Positions 33,044 through 42,030 are shown, counted from the first letter of the stretch. The stretch is DNA of 64,000 bases from Paenibacillus phyllosphaerae (GCF_014192105.1 NZ_JACHXK010000003.1:186001-250000), one strand, 5' to 3'. Made by a program: numbers and translations. The notes: generated by a model not told the origin, from the letters alone.

Positions 33044-34033
33044 ATGATCAGAGCAAGCAAGCCATTCAGATGGCTGATCAGCACGATGGTTTTGGGGTTA
33101 CTTCTGCTTTGCGTAGGACCACCCGCCTTCATATCCGCAGCGACAACCGAGAAGGTGACCATTAAAGTGAACGGCGAGGTCATTAAGATGACGGAGCCTG
33201 TATATGCGCGGGAAGGCAGACTTTATGTGCCGGCAGCGCTCGCCTATGAATTCGGTGCGAATGCCAGCTGGGATAACGATAATGAAGAACTAACGATACA
33301 TACCGCTTTGAATGACAAGGTCGTGCTTGGCAACCGGGTACCGGTCGTTTATTTCAACGGGGTCCGTTATGTCATGGATGCGCTTCCATTTATGGCTGAC
33401 GGCCGGTTGTACATTCCGGTTCGCGAGTTCGCTCAGATCCTCCATGCGAACCTGAATACGAACGCCGGCGGAGACGTGCTCGATTTCACGATCGTGAAGC
33501 CAGAAGTGACGGCGACTAACTATGGCTGGGCGCAGATTAGCAAGGCCACCGGGGCAACTCTGGCCGAGCTGCTCGAACGCAACGGGCTTAATACCAACAC
33601 AGCTGTAGCTTCTGTCGCAGGGACGAAGATTAAGGTAGTCATTCCGGCCTTCTTCAATAATCCGGCTGAATCCTACACGGATACCGAGTTCCAGCTGCTG
33701 GCGAAGATTACGATGGTGGAAGCCGGCTACGAAGGTTATGAAGGCCAGCTGGCGATCGCGAACGTCATTCTGAACCGGGTCAAGAATCCGAAGTTCCCGG
33801 ACACGATACGCGACGTGATCTATTCCGGCAGGCAGTTCCCGCCGGCTCATAACGGACTGCTCGACAAGAGCAAGCCGAACGCAAGCGTGCTGCGTGCCGT
33901 GAAGGATGCGCTGAACGGCAAGAACAACGTAGGCAATTCGGTGTACTTCTTCAACCCGAACGTATCGAAGGGCGAATTCTGGTCAAGCATGGATGTCATT
34001 GTTACGATCGGCCATCATAGTTTTGCCAAGTAA
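33044..34033 (+). CDS. Secreted SleB/CwlJ-type cell wall hydrolase with stalk domain
   Basis: A 329-residue protein with a signal peptide (residues 1-32, WLISTMVLGLLLLCVGPPAFISA). Residues 36-150 match the copper amine oxidase N-terminal-like stalk domain (KVTIKVNGEVIKM, YVPAALAYEFGANASWD, LYIPVREFAQIL). A Hydrolase_2/SleB domain follows from about 225 with the likely catalytic Glu in ITMVEAGYEGYEGQLAIANVILNRV (core VEAGYEGYEGQ). SleB-type enzymes cut spore cortex or peptidoglycan. The GGAGGT site is 7 bases before the ATG. The stalk in place of the usual PG-binding repeat is a frequent Paenibacillus arrangement. Confidence 0.9.
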   Translation: MIRASKPFRWLISTMVLGLLLLCVGPPAFISAATTEKVTIKVNGEVIKMTEPVYAREGRLYVPAALAYEFGANASWDNDNEELTIHTALNDKVVLGNRVPVVYFNGVRYVMDALPFMADGRLYIPVREFAQILHANLNTNAGGDVLDFTIVKPEVTATNYGWAQISKATGATLAELLERNGLNTNTAVASVAGTKIKVVIPAFFNNPAESYTDTEFQLLAKITMVEAGYEGYEGQLAIANVILNRVKNPKFPDTIRDVIYSGRQFPPAHNGLLDKSKPNASVLRAVKDALNGKNNVGNSVYFFNPNVSKGEFWSSMDVIVTIGHHSFAK

Positions 34034-34040
34034 CGACGGT

Positions 34041-34085
34041 CCGTCATCGATTCCTGATAGAGGAATGGATTGACGGGCTTTTTTA
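34041..34085 (+). terminator. Rho-independent terminator
   Basis: CCGTCA pairs with TGACGG, with an inner ATTCC/GGAAT stem, followed by a T run. Confidence 0.75.
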
Positions 34086-34145
34086 ATTTGTTAGGATATA
34101 CACTAAAGGTCATTGGAACAGATTCGTATCTGAAAGGGGGCTTCA

Positions 34146-34682
34146 ATGAATTTCAAGCTCGACGAGACCATTGCAATCTTGTCGCGAACGCCGCGCATGC
34201 TGGATAGCTTGCTCGCAGGGTTATCGGATGAATGGCTGACTTGCAATGAGGGTGAAGGCACATGGAATGCTCGGCAAGTGCTTGCCCATCTGATCGATGG
34301 CGAACGAACGAATTGGCTCCCTCGGCTAATGTTTCTGATTCAGGAGGGGACAAGACAGCCATTCCCGCCTTTTGACCGCTATGCTCACTTGAATGGAGCG
34401 GTTGAGGGAGAGGAACCGACGCTTGCTGATCAATTGCATCTGTTTCGTGAGTTGCGGGACTTGAATATTACTAAACTGAAGGAGCTCGTGCAGGAAGAAT
34501 CACAGCTGGAGCTTACCGGTCTTCATCCGGCATTCGGTGAGGTAAGGCTTAGGGAACTGCTTGCCACGTGGGTCGTTCATGATCTGGCGCATACGGCTCA
34601 GATTACGCGTGTAATGGCAGAGCGGTACCGAGAGGATGTTGGTCCGTGGATTGCCTATTTGGGCATTCTGAACAAGAAATAA
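34146..34682 (+). CDS. DinB-family protein
   Basis: A 178-residue four-helix-bundle protein of the DinB/YfiT type. The metal-binding histidines are visible in VLAHLIDGE and VVHDLAHTAQI. Such proteins include bacillithiol- or mycothiol-dependent transferases and DNA-damage-induced proteins. A GGGGG site precedes the ATG. The exact substrate cannot be inferred. Confidence 0.9.
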   Translation: MNFKLDETIAILSRTPRMLDSLLAGLSDEWLTCNEGEGTWNARQVLAHLIDGERTNWLPRLMFLIQEGTRQPFPPFDRYAHLNGAVEGEEPTLADQLHLFRELRDLNITKLKELVQEESQLELTGLHPAFGEVRLRELLATWVVHDLAHTAQITRVMAERYREDVGPWIAYLGILNKK

Positions 34683-34704
34683 ACGCACGCCTGTCAGTAC
34701 GCAT

Positions 34705-34713
34705 GGTATAATA
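34705..34713 (+). promoter_or_regulatory. Extended -10 promoter of the toxin ORF
   Basis: TGG-TATAAT, an extended -10 with consensus hexamer, about 60 bases upstream of the holin-like toxin ORF. Confidence 0.55.
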
Positions 34714-34771
34714 TGGACAAGTGCATAGAAGGCTTGGAAGGACGGTCGGCTAATCTCCCGGAAGGGAGGTG

Positions 34772-34852
34772 ATGCCTCTGACGGTATATGAAGCGCTCTC
34801 GCTCATGATTGCATTCGCGACGCTGATGCTTGCTGTCAACAAAAAGAAATAG
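34772..34852 (+). CDS. Putative holin-like toxin, 26 residues
   Basis: MPLTVYEALSLMIAFATLML then AVNKKK. The TVYEALSLMI start, one hydrophobic helix and a lysine end are the pattern of the small holin-like toxins (TxpA/BsrG-like and Hol_Tox peptides) of Bacillales type I toxin-antitoxin loci. It has a very strong GGGAGGTGA site. Initiation may occur at the CTG before ACG. It is a little shorter than the usual 30-40 residues. An antisense antitoxin RNA is expected for such genes but no clear minus-strand promoter was found. Confidence 0.6.
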   Translation: MPLTVYEALSLMIAFATLMLAVNKKK

Positions 34853-34880
34853 ACCGCCCCTCGCCAGGATCGCGGTCTAT
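34849..34880 (+). terminator. Terminator of the toxin transcript
   Basis: ATAGACCG pairs with CGGTCTAT; the stem begins at the stop codon of the toxin ORF and is followed by a short T-containing tail. Confidence 0.6.
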
Positions 34881-35023
34881 TCATGATCGTTAGTTCCTAT
34901 AGCCGACTGCTTCTTCAAGCAGCTGTGTACCCGGGTCGATGGATGTTCTCAGGCATCTGTCGGCCCTTACTTATTATTAAGCATAGCACAGCCTTTTTAG
35001 TCGCGCAACGGACGGCAGCGGAT

Positions 35024-35048
35024 GTTTCATATCGTTGGACAAGGGTAA
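35024..35048 (+). promoter_or_regulatory. Sigma-B-like promoter
   Basis: GTTTCA (35024-35029) and GGGTAA (35043-35048) with a 13-base spacer, one mismatch each from the B. subtilis sigma-B consensus GTTTAA and GGGTAT. It lies 43 bases upstream of a KGG stress protein gene. Confidence 0.6.
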
Positions 35049-35090
35049 TACATAGACGTAACATCAAAACCCACGAAGGAGTGATTCGTA

Positions 35091-35291
35091 ATGGCACAAA
35101 CCAAGGAACAAACGATGAGCCGTGAAGAAGCAGGACGCATGGGTGGCGAGGCGACGGCAAGAACCCATGACAAGGAATTCTATCAGGAAATTGGCGAAAA
35201 AGGCGGAGAGTCCCGCGGCAGAAGCGGCGGCGACCGGGATGAGGATAAGATGAGCCGGGAAGAAGCGGGCAGAAAAGGCGGCCGGTCCTAA
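35091..35291 (+). CDS. KGG-repeat general stress protein
   Basis: A 66-residue very hydrophilic protein with repeated SREEAGRMGGEA, YQEIGEKGGES and SREEAGRKGG units, the stress-induced KGG/Con-10/GsiB-like motif. Such proteins are thought to act as hydrophilin-like protectants in dehydration or sporulation. A GAAGGAGTG site precedes the ATG. The sigma-B-like promoter upstream fits a general stress gene. Confidence 0.9.
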   Translation: MAQTKEQTMSREEAGRMGGEATARTHDKEFYQEIGEKGGESRGRSGGDRDEDKMSREEAGRKGGRS

Positions 35292-35328
35292 GGATCGCCT
35301 TTTGGAAGCTCTCTGATATAGGAACAAG

Positions 35329-35364
35329 AAACGAGTTCACGAGCAATCGTGGGCTCGTTTCTTC
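35329..35364 (+). terminator. Rho-independent terminator
   Basis: AAACGAG with CTCGTTT and an inner CACGA/TCGTG stem, followed by T-rich sequence. Confidence 0.8.
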
Positions 35365-35452
35365 GTTCTTAACGCTTGAAGTTGCGGATGGATACCGACA
35401 GCGCTTAAGATAAACGTTAGCGAGGTACAACTAGGAAGGAGAAACAACGCAA

Positions 35453-35974
35453 ATGATAGTCCGGCTCCTGAACCGAGTGGCGATATTGGCCCTCTTGATC
35501 GTTTATCTATATATTCTTGTGAAAGTGATCCTGTTCAAATTCGATACGGTGGATGTCGCATTTCTCGGCGAGCAGCTGCGGCGCTCGATCGAGGACCCGG
35601 GCCGTGTCATCGAACGTTTCCGGCAAGGCAATTTCACCCCGCTCGTATCGATCAACCGCAATCTTGACAGGCTGTCGAACGGGAACGACTTCGTCAACCT
35701 GATCGGCAACGTCGCCATCTTCGCGCCGCTCGGCTTTTTCATCGCGGCATTGTCCAGAAAGCGGTTCCTCCGGGTGCTGTTGGGTTCCTTCGGAGTGAGT
35801 CTCGCGCTTGAATGCGCGCAGATGATCTTCGCGATGGGCCGCTTTGACGTGGATGATCTGATCTTGAATACGGCCGGCGGCGTGCTGGGGCTGATGCTGT
35901 TCTATATCACCCCTGGCCGGAAACGCTGGCTGCCCGGTTCGTCCAAAAAGTCAGGCACAAGCACATTCGGATAG
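35453..35974 (+). CDS. VanZ-family membrane protein
   Basis: A 173-residue membrane protein with four to five helices and the VanZ pattern: NFTPLVSI, NDFVNLIGNVAIFAPLGFFI and SLALECAQMIF followed by GRFDVDDLILNTAGGVLG (core DVDDLILNTAGG). VanZ relatives give low-level teicoplanin resistance or act in spore-envelope processes; here the role is unknown. AGGAAGGAG lies 11 bases before the ATG. Confidence 0.92.
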   Translation: MIVRLLNRVAILALLIVYLYILVKVILFKFDTVDVAFLGEQLRRSIEDPGRVIERFRQGNFTPLVSINRNLDRLSNGNDFVNLIGNVAIFAPLGFFIAALSRKRFLRVLLGSFGVSLALECAQMIFAMGRFDVDDLILNTAGGVLGLMLFYITPGRKRWLPGSSKKSGTSTFG

Positions 35975-36055
35975 CACCCGTCCGAACCGCTACCCAAAAT
36001 GTCGGATGGGCGCTGCGCCATCATGCTACGATCGTAACTGAAAGGAGGTGCTGCG

Positions 36056-36931
36056 GTGCTGGAGCCAATGAATCGAGCGCTTGCCTATATCGAAGCGCAT
36101 CTGACGGAAGACATTCAACTGTTAGAGGCGGCCCGTATTGCCCTATGTTCGGAGTATCATTTCAAGCGGATGTTCTCTATGCTGGCCGGAATCCCGATTC
36201 ATGAATATATTCGCCGCAGGCGCCTGACGCTGGCCGCGCTGGAGCTGCAAGGTTCTGACGCGAGAGTGATCGATGTCGCGATGAAATACGGTTATCTCTC
36301 GCCCGATGCCTTCACGCGCGCATTCTGGCAGCTGCATGGCATTACGCCGTCCGAGGCTAGGCACAAGGGGCAGCCGCTTAAGGCGTTCCCGCGCATGTCC
36401 TTTCAATTGACGATTCGAGGAGGAAGCGAAATGAACTTTCGCATCGTAGAGAAGGATACTTTTCGTATAGTGGGGCTAATGAAGCGGGTCCCGATTATTT
36501 TTAACGGGGTGAATCCGGAGATCGCCTCCATGTGGCAAAGCTTGGACGAACCGAGGATCCGCGCGATGAAGGAACTGTCGGATACCGAACCGAACGGGCT
36601 GATCAGCGCGTCGACGAACTTCTCGGAAGGGCGGATGGAGGAGAACGGCGAGCTGGATCATTATATCGGGGTTGTGACGACGAAGGCTTGTCCGGAACCG
36701 TTCGCGGCACTTGAAGTCTCGGCCTCGACATGGGCGGTATTCACGGCCGTTGGTTCGTTCCCAAGCGCGCTGCAGGACGTGTGGGGCCGCATTTATTCAG
36801 AGTGGTTCCCTTCCGCAAGTTATGAGCTGGCTCAAGGACCGGAGATGCTGTGGAATGAATCGAAGGATACGAGCTCGCCTAACTACAAAAGCGAGATATG
36901 GATCCCTGTCATCCGCAAGCCGCAACCATAG
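36056..36931 (+). CDS. AraC-type regulator with GyrI-like effector domain
   Basis: A 291-residue protein starting at GTG with AAAGGAGGT 6 bases upstream. Residues 1-105 are an AraC double HTH ([20 protein letters not shown] and [21 protein letters not shown]). Residues 125-291 are an effector-binding GyrI/Rob-like domain ([23 protein letters not shown]-like [20 protein letters not shown]). It should activate genes in response to a small amphipathic ligand. The CPBP gene downstream is a possible but unproven target. Confidence 0.92.
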   Translation: MLEPMNRALAYIEAHLTEDIQLLEAARIALCSEYHFKRMFSMLAGIPIHEYIRRRRLTLAALELQGSDARVIDVAMKYGYLSPDAFTRAFWQLHGITPSEARHKGQPLKAFPRMSFQLTIRGGSEMNFRIVEKDTFRIVGLMKRVPIIFNGVNPEIASMWQSLDEPRIRAMKELSDTEPNGLISASTNFSEGRMEENGELDHYIGVVTTKACPEPFAALEVSASTWAVFTAVGSFPSALQDVWGRIYSEWFPSASYELAQGPEMLWNESKDTSSPNYKSEIWIPVIRKPQP

Positions 36932-37065
36932 CGTTCACAGGTCCTCTCTAATGCCTGTCATTTACCTTGTCCTCTGTAATCTCGTTCCGCAGGCGGATTT
37001 GGGATTCCTATTCTCTCCATACAATAGAAGGAGAATAGGAGAATGAGGCGGAGGTGAGGAGGATC

Positions 37066-37887
37066 GTGAGCGGAGTAAGTAAGCAAGAACCGAGACAATC
37101 GGGCATGCGTCAGCTTCTGTTCTTTTCTATCATCGTCGTCAGCTGCGGATGGCTCGGACGATTCGTCGATATCTATGCAGGCACGGATGAGAACGGTAGC
37201 CTCGGGCAATTGATCTGGATCGTTACGCCCGTGATCGCGATGATCGCGCTGCGCTCTTTCACGGCAGACGGTTGGAAGGACTTCGGCTGGAGGCTGAATT
37301 TGCGGGGGAATGCCGTACGGTACGCGGTTAGTATCCTCTTCTATCCGGTTATCGGAACGATTGTCGTGCTTGTCGGCAGCCAGATGGGCTGGCTCAGCGG
37401 TGGGATTCTATCGTACGCTTTCATCGGGGCGGTTGCGGCCAGTCTCTTGCCTTCACTTGCGAAGAATGTATTCGAAGAGTTCGCTTGGCGTGGTTACTTG
37501 GTCCCCCGCCTGCTTACGATGGGTCATCACAGGCTATTCGTACATGCGTATACCGGCATCATCTGGGGCGCTTGGCATTTTCCTTATCTCTACCGATTCG
37601 TGGAGACGTCGGAAAGTATGCTGACGTTCATCCCCCGCTTCTTGCTCGGCATGATCATCGCCTCCATCGTGTACGGAGAGATTCGCTGGCGGACGAATAG
37701 CGTGTGGCCCGCAGTGCTGATGCATACGTTCGGCAACGCTTTTATCGATACGATGATTTTGAAAACGTACATCATTGTCGATCCACAGCATTTCAGCCTT
37801 GCGATGCCAAGTCCTGAGGGACTGCTGACGATCGGACTGACCGCTTGCGCCGCATATGCCTTATATGCACAAAAACACGCCAGATGA
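37066..37887 (+). CDS. CPBP-family intramembrane protease
   Basis: About 273 residues with seven to eight membrane helices. The CPBP/Abi motifs are present: EEFAWRGYLVPRLL (EExxxR), GIIWGAWHFPYL (HxxF/W type His) and LMHTFGNAFID. The GTG at 37066 follows GGAGGTGAGG; a GTG at 37054 is also in frame and would add four residues. These enzymes process prenylated or membrane substrates and can give bacteriocin self-immunity. The substrate is unknown. Confidence 0.88.
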   Translation: MSGVSKQEPRQSGMRQLLFFSIIVVSCGWLGRFVDIYAGTDENGSLGQLIWIVTPVIAMIALRSFTADGWKDFGWRLNLRGNAVRYAVSILFYPVIGTIVVLVGSQMGWLSGGILSYAFIGAVAASLLPSLAKNVFEEFAWRGYLVPRLLTMGHHRLFVHAYTGIIWGAWHFPYLYRFVETSESMLTFIPRFLLGMIIASIVYGEIRWRTNSVWPAVLMHTFGNAFIDTMILKTYIIVDPQHFSLAMPSPEGLLTIGLTACAAYALYAQKHAR

Positions 37888-37899
37888 TGGCGTGTTTTT
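37871..37899. terminator. Bidirectional terminator
   Basis: AAAAACACGCC pairs with GGCGTGTTTTT around 7 bases, overlapping the CPBP stop codon and serving the convergent sensor gene. Confidence 0.85.
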
Positions 37900-37920
37900 G
37901 TTTATGCGGAGGTAAAGCGA

Positions 37921-39219
37921 TTAGAAATTCGTGATCGTATCGCTGAGTTCTTCCGTGGAGATCGCCATCTTGGCAACGGCCGTGCTAATCTCGCCGAGCA
38001 GGGTGGTGAGCATCTGAAGATCCGATTCCGCTTGTTGGTTCATGTCCTTATTCTCCGTGCTGCTGCTCAGGATCTGCTCGAACACATGGGTCGTGTTGGT
38101 CATTTCCTCGTTGCCGGCATCGACAACGCGAGTAATCGTACTCACTTGGCCTATAACGCTGGTGATTTGCGTAATCGTCTCTTGGACCAAAGCAGTAATG
38201 TTCGAGGACGAGCTTCTGGTCTGCTCGGCGAGCTTGCGTACTTCATCGGCCACGACCGCGAAGCCTTTGCCGTGCTCACCGGCCCGGGCTGCCTCGATCG
38301 CTGCATTAAGCGCCAGCAGATTCGTCTGGCTGGCAATCTCGGTAATGACATCGACGATGTCGCCGATCTTCTTCGAATTCTTCTCGAGCGAGGCGATCGT
38401 CTCGGTGATGCGCTGCACGTTATCTTTGAGCTCGACCATATTGGAGATGACTTTGTCGAGCTGATTCTTGCCGTGCTCGGAGTTCTCTTCCATCGCAACC
38501 GAAGTTCCCGCGCTCTTCTGCGCCGTATCGGAGATGCGCTCGGACTGAAGAACGACTTGCTCGACGGACGCGCTTGTCTGCTCGGTTAGTGCCGCCAGAC
38601 TGTCCACGAAGCCGCCAACGTAGTCCTTCAAGTTTTTCTTCGCTTCCAGATCCTTGCTCGCCAGCTGCTCTTGCTGCGCTTGTTGCATGGAAGCGATGAC
38701 GCTTTGCATTTCGAGGTTGAAAATTTTGGATACCGCCAAGAATACGGTTAGCGATTCCTCTGGTTGCAGAGATAGCTCATTCTGCACATGTACGAGAATG
38801 CGCGACATGAGTAATTTATAAACGGACATAAACCAATGAATTTCGACGCCGATCTGAACATACATTCGACCGACGGCAATCCTGCGCTGTACGAATGCCG
38901 AATTTATCACGCCATCGAACAACGAAAGCACGTATTGTTCGCTCATCTCTCTGGATATGCCAATAAGCGTTGTATCCGTAATTCTTCGAACACCAGGGTG
39001 TGTATGATTGAGCGTCTCTTGATAAACGGAGCTCAAATGTTTGGAAACGATTGAGCGAATCCCTCTAAGAACCGCCAGATCAATCGTCGTAAGCTCCATT
39101 AAATCCAATTGAACGGCAAGATCGGAGCCTTTATCCAACTCGAGCGTTACGTTGCCGAGTTCATCGTTAATAAATTGCTGCAGCGTTGAGGCACTGCTTT
39201 TCTCTTTGGTGAAAAACAT
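37921..39219 (-). CDS. Globin-coupled-type cytoplasmic chemotaxis transducer
   Basis: A 432-residue protein without membrane helices. Residues 1-175 follow the protoglobin/HemAT sensor pattern ([13 protein letters not shown] near 72, then [21 protein letters not shown]). Residues 200-432 are a methyl-accepting signalling domain with the conserved tip [20 protein letters not shown] and [15 protein letters not shown]. The usual proximal heme histidine of the GELHVRIG type motif is Tyr120 here (GRMYVQIG), so heme binding is doubtful or tyrosine-based. It would signal to CheA. Confidence 0.88.
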   Translation of the reverse strand: MFFTKEKSSASTLQQFINDELGNVTLELDKGSDLAVQLDLMELTTIDLAVLRGIRSIVSKHLSSVYQETLNHTHPGVRRITDTTLIGISREMSEQYVLSLFDGVINSAFVQRRIAVGRMYVQIGVEIHWFMSVYKLLMSRILVHVQNELSLQPEESLTVFLAVSKIFNLEMQSVIASMQQAQQEQLASKDLEAKKNLKDYVGGFVDSLAALTEQTSASVEQVVLQSERISDTAQKSAGTSVAMEENSEHGKNQLDKVISNMVELKDNVQRITETIASLEKNSKKIGDIVDVITEIASQTNLLALNAAIEAARAGEHGKGFAVVADEVRKLAEQTRSSSSNITALVQETITQITSVIGQVSTITRVVDAGNEEMTNTTHVFEQILSSSTENKDMNQQAESDLQMLTTLLGEISTAVAKMAISTEELSDTITNF

Positions 39220-39400
39220 GCGTAAACAATCTCCTCTCTGGAAGCGGATTGGTATGCATGTAAGGTATCACACATGCAGCATTCCGCTACTAGTCTACCG
39301 ATATATCGTCAGATACCTTTGGAAAATGAAGTGATGGCTTACTGATATCGGTATTCATTACCAGAAAGAGGATGATGCGGGATTGTACCTGCGATTTTAA

Positions 39401-39430
39401 TTGTCTATATTTGGTTATATCTGGTAAAAT
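39401..39430 (+). promoter_or_regulatory. Promoter of the 180-residue membrane protein
   Basis: TTGTCT (39401) and TAAAAT (39425) with an 18-base spacer and a TGG extension before the -10. Confidence 0.55.
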
Positions 39431-39469
39431 AATGTGTGAATTTGCTATCGGTGGACAGGAGGTAGAGGG

Positions 39470-40012
39470 ATGCAACAATTACGGATCGGGCGAATGACAA
39501 GCTCGATTGTTCTGCGGACACTCGTAATCGCAGCTAGTTATACGATCTTTTATTTCTTGACCTACATATTCGCAGCGCTCACTTATTCGGCATTCGCAGA
39601 CATGCCCGCGGACCGAAGCCGTTCGTTCTCGTGGCTGTATTTCGGATTCTTCTTCACCTTGATCCCTTATCTCGGCACCTTAAGCATGGCTATGGCGGAA
39701 GTAAACCGAGAACGATTATTTTCGCTCAAACAGCGCCTAGTGCTGCTGCAGACTTTCGTCGTCACGCAAGCCGTGGACAAGCTTGGGATAGCGGTCTTAG
39801 CTACAATGATGGCTCAAGGTTTTCCGTGGTATGGACAGGAATTCCCGCAGTCGGGCTACGGCTTGTTGTGCGAAGAGCTGCCTTTCTATTGTTCCGGGTA
39901 CGTGAAGCCCTATATTGCCGGGAATACGATATTCAGCGTGATCCTGTTTATGGCGGTGTTTCTCGGATATCGGTGGTTGTATAGCGGGAAGAGGCAAGCC
40001 TTGCAGCGGTAA
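39470..40012 (+). CDS. Membrane protein of unknown function
   Basis: A 180-residue protein with about four hydrophobic helices (VLRTLVIAASYTIFYFLTYIF, FFFTLIPYLGTLSMAM, LLQTFVVTQAVDKLGIAVLA, TIFSVILFMAVFLGY) and a cysteine pair in YGLLCEELPFYCSGY. An AGGAGGTAG site precedes the ATG. I do not recognise a family. It has its own promoter. Confidence 0.75.
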   Translation: MQQLRIGRMTSSIVLRTLVIAASYTIFYFLTYIFAALTYSAFADMPADRSRSFSWLYFGFFFTLIPYLGTLSMAMAEVNRERLFSLKQRLVLLQTFVVTQAVDKLGIAVLATMMAQGFPWYGQEFPQSGYGLLCEELPFYCSGYVKPYIAGNTIFSVILFMAVFLGYRWLYSGKRQALQR

Positions 40013-40056
40013 TCGGGCGGGCAAGAACGAATTGAACGTCAAAGGAGCGGATAGCG

Positions 40057-40337
40057 ATGGTTATGGGGAAGAAGTTCATCAGTCACGTACAAATGATCCA
40101 ACCCATATCTTCTTATGGCAAACAACCGACGCGACAGCTTCAACGTTTACCGTCCATGGAGAGCCATTCCCCGTTATCGGATTTCAGGTCGTGGACATGG
40201 ATGAGTTCTGCCGGAAGATTGCCGAGAGTGGAGTATCGGTACATGGCGATCCGCAGGCTGCACCGGTTGAAGAGGGTCGCCGGTTTCTGAAGTTTTTTGA
40301 CCCCGACGGCAACATGCTGGTCGCCCATACGGCATAA
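40057..40337 (+). pseudogene. Disrupted glyoxalase/VOC protein
   Basis: The ribosome binding site (AAAGGAG) serves the ATG at 40057, which reads MVMGKKFISHVQMIQP, a typical VOC start, but that frame ends at 40290. The C-terminal half of a VOC protein (FLWQTTDATASTFTVHG, GFQVVDMDEFCRKIAESG, FLKFFDPDGNMLVAH) is in another frame that runs to 40337. Roughly 50 residues expected between the parts are missing, so a deletion with frameshift has destroyed the gene. A TTG at 40032 would open the second frame but has no ribosome binding site. Confidence 0.65.
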
Positions 40338-40484
40338 CGGATCGCGGTCTTACCATGCAGAATGGGCCGCTGCCAGATGCCATTAAGGATGAACGAGCAA
40401 TGCCGCAATCGAGAAGAAGCACGAGGCGCTTCGGTGTGATACGCTTCAAGTATCCCAATTAGGAATACGGAGGTATCTAATCAC

Positions 40485-40877
40485 ATGGTCAAAGCGCAAT
40501 CGAAGGGCCGCCGTTGGGCTGCCTATCTGCTAAGCGGCATCGTCATCGTGTTCATGCTGATGGACAGCATCTCGAAACTCTTCAAGCCGGCTTCGATCGT
40601 GGAGAGCACGACGAGCCTTGGTTTTGCCGAACATCATCTGCTGACAATCGGCATCCTTGGGCTTATCTCCACCGTACTCTACGCTTTCCCCCGTACCTCG
40701 ATTCTTGGCGCAATCCTGCTGACAGGGTACTACGGCGGAGTAGTTGCCACGCATATCCGACTCGATAACCCGCTGTTCTCGCATGTCCTGTTCTCCGTCT
40801 ACTTGGCGATCTTCGCTTGGGCAGGGCTTTGGCTAAGAGATCCGCGCGTCCGTAAACTGTTCTCCCTGTCCAAATAA
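40485..40877 (+). CDS. DoxX-like membrane protein
   Basis: A 130-residue protein with four membrane helices matching the DoxX-like pattern: LLSGIVIVFMLMDSISKLFKP, LLTIGILGLISTVLYAFPRTSILGAILLTGYYGGVVATHIR (core GAILLTGYYGGVVATH). Function of this group is mostly unknown, some being linked to redox or stress resistance. An ACGGAGGT site precedes the ATG. Confidence 0.9.
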   Translation: MVKAQSKGRRWAAYLLSGIVIVFMLMDSISKLFKPASIVESTTSLGFAEHHLLTIGILGLISTVLYAFPRTSILGAILLTGYYGGVVATHIRLDNPLFSHVLFSVYLAIFAWAGLWLRDPRVRKLFSLSK

Positions 40878-40888
40878 TGTGTAATCAG

Positions 40889-40917
40889 ACGCAGCAGAAC
40901 GGGGCTGCGTTTTTTTT
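40889..40917 (+). terminator. Rho-independent terminator
   Basis: ACGCAG pairs with CTGCGT across 10 bases, followed by eight T. Confidence 0.85.
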
Positions 40918-41024
40918 CGTGCTAGATAAATCAAAGGAAATCAAGATTGCCAGGATAGAAGAAGAATTGGAAAAGAATTTAGGCACAAAATAAAGATAGG
41001 GAATTTACTCTCCGTCCGACTCCC

Positions 41025-41921
41025 TCACTCCCCATTCTTCTCCGTCAACAGCCCCTGCGTAAAAGCGATCCATTCCCGCGCGGCGAACGATAAGTAGCCG
41101 TCCCGGCGCCAGATCATCGCCACATGCCATGGAATGACCGGATCGACGAGCGGAATAGCGCGGAGACGCTCCGGGTCGAGCTCGCGGCAGACGGCCTCGG
41201 GCAGTAAGGCGACCCCGAGATTCTCGGCAGCCATCTCGCGGATGAAATCCCACTGCGTGCTTTTGTACACCACATTGGGTTCAAAATGGAGCCTCCGGCA
41301 TTCCGCGATGATCCGGTCATGCAGCGTGAACTGCTCGTGGTACAGCAGGAAGGGTTCGTCCTTCAACTCGATTAACGGTACGCAAGAGTACTCCGCTAGC
41401 CGGTGCCGGGGGTGAACGACGAGCATGAGCTGCTGCTTCGCGAAGGTGAACGAGTTGAACTGCTCCGCCTTCGTCGGCAGCAGAATGACGCCGATATCGA
41501 GCTCGCCCGATCCGACTTCCGCTTCAACCTTCTTCGCGCCGTATTCATACAGCTGCAGCGCAATCTTCGGGTACTGCTCGCGAAACTTGCCAATGACCTT
41601 CGGGAAAAAGCTGACGCCGATCATCGGCGGCAGGCCGATTCGAATCCGGCCGCGTTTGACGGCGGTCAGCTCATCGAGGCTGCCCTGCATTTGCTCGAAC
41701 GACTGCACCATCTGTTGAGCTTGCGCCAGCAGAATGGCTCCGGCATCCGTCAGCTCAATGCGTTTGCCGACCCGGTCGAACAGGATAACCCCGAGCTCCT
41801 CCTCGAGATTTTTAATCATTTTGCTGATCGTCGGTTGGGTGATGAACAACGCTTCCGCCGCCCGCGTAAAGCTTTTCTGCCGCGCGACCTCCAGAAAATA
41901 ATGCAAATGCCGTACATCCAT
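41025..41921 (-). CDS. LysR-family regulator, CidR-like
   Basis: A 298-residue LysR regulator. The start is MDVRHLHYFLEVARQKSFTR at 41921, with AGAGGA upstream; a longer frame exists but its extra 75 residues have no LysR similarity. The HTH is AAEALFITQPTISKMIKNLEEE and the effector domain follows (GRIRIGLPPMIGVSF). It is divergent from a CidA/LrgA-CidB/LrgB pair, the same order as cidR-cidAB, so it probably activates that operon in response to a metabolic signal such as acetate or pyruvate. Confidence 0.92.
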   Translation of the reverse strand: MDVRHLHYFLEVARQKSFTRAAEALFITQPTISKMIKNLEEELGVILFDRVGKRIELTDAGAILLAQAQQMVQSFEQMQGSLDELTAVKRGRIRIGLPPMIGVSFFPKVIGKFREQYPKIALQLYEYGAKKVEAEVGSGELDIGVILLPTKAEQFNSFTFAKQQLMLVVHPRHRLAEYSCVPLIELKDEPFLLYHEQFTLHDRIIAECRRLHFEPNVVYKSTQWDFIREMAAENLGVALLPEAVCRELDPERLRAIPLVDPVIPWHVAMIWRRDGYLSFAAREWIAFTQGLLTEKNGE

Positions 41922-41940
41922 CGGACAAATTCCTCTCATG

Positions 41941-41988
41941 CATAGATAAATGGAATGAAAGTCATGCTGTATATGTATTTTACCTATG
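41941..41988. promoter_or_regulatory. Candidate LysR operator
   Basis: CATAGATAAA (41941-41950) and TTTACCTATG (41979-41988) form an inverted repeat with one mismatch in ten, in the gap between the divergent LysR and CidA/LrgA genes. Confidence 0.45.
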
Positions 41989-42030
41989 AAAACAGCTGCT
42001 GTACACTTGCGAAGAAAAGAGGTGTGCATC

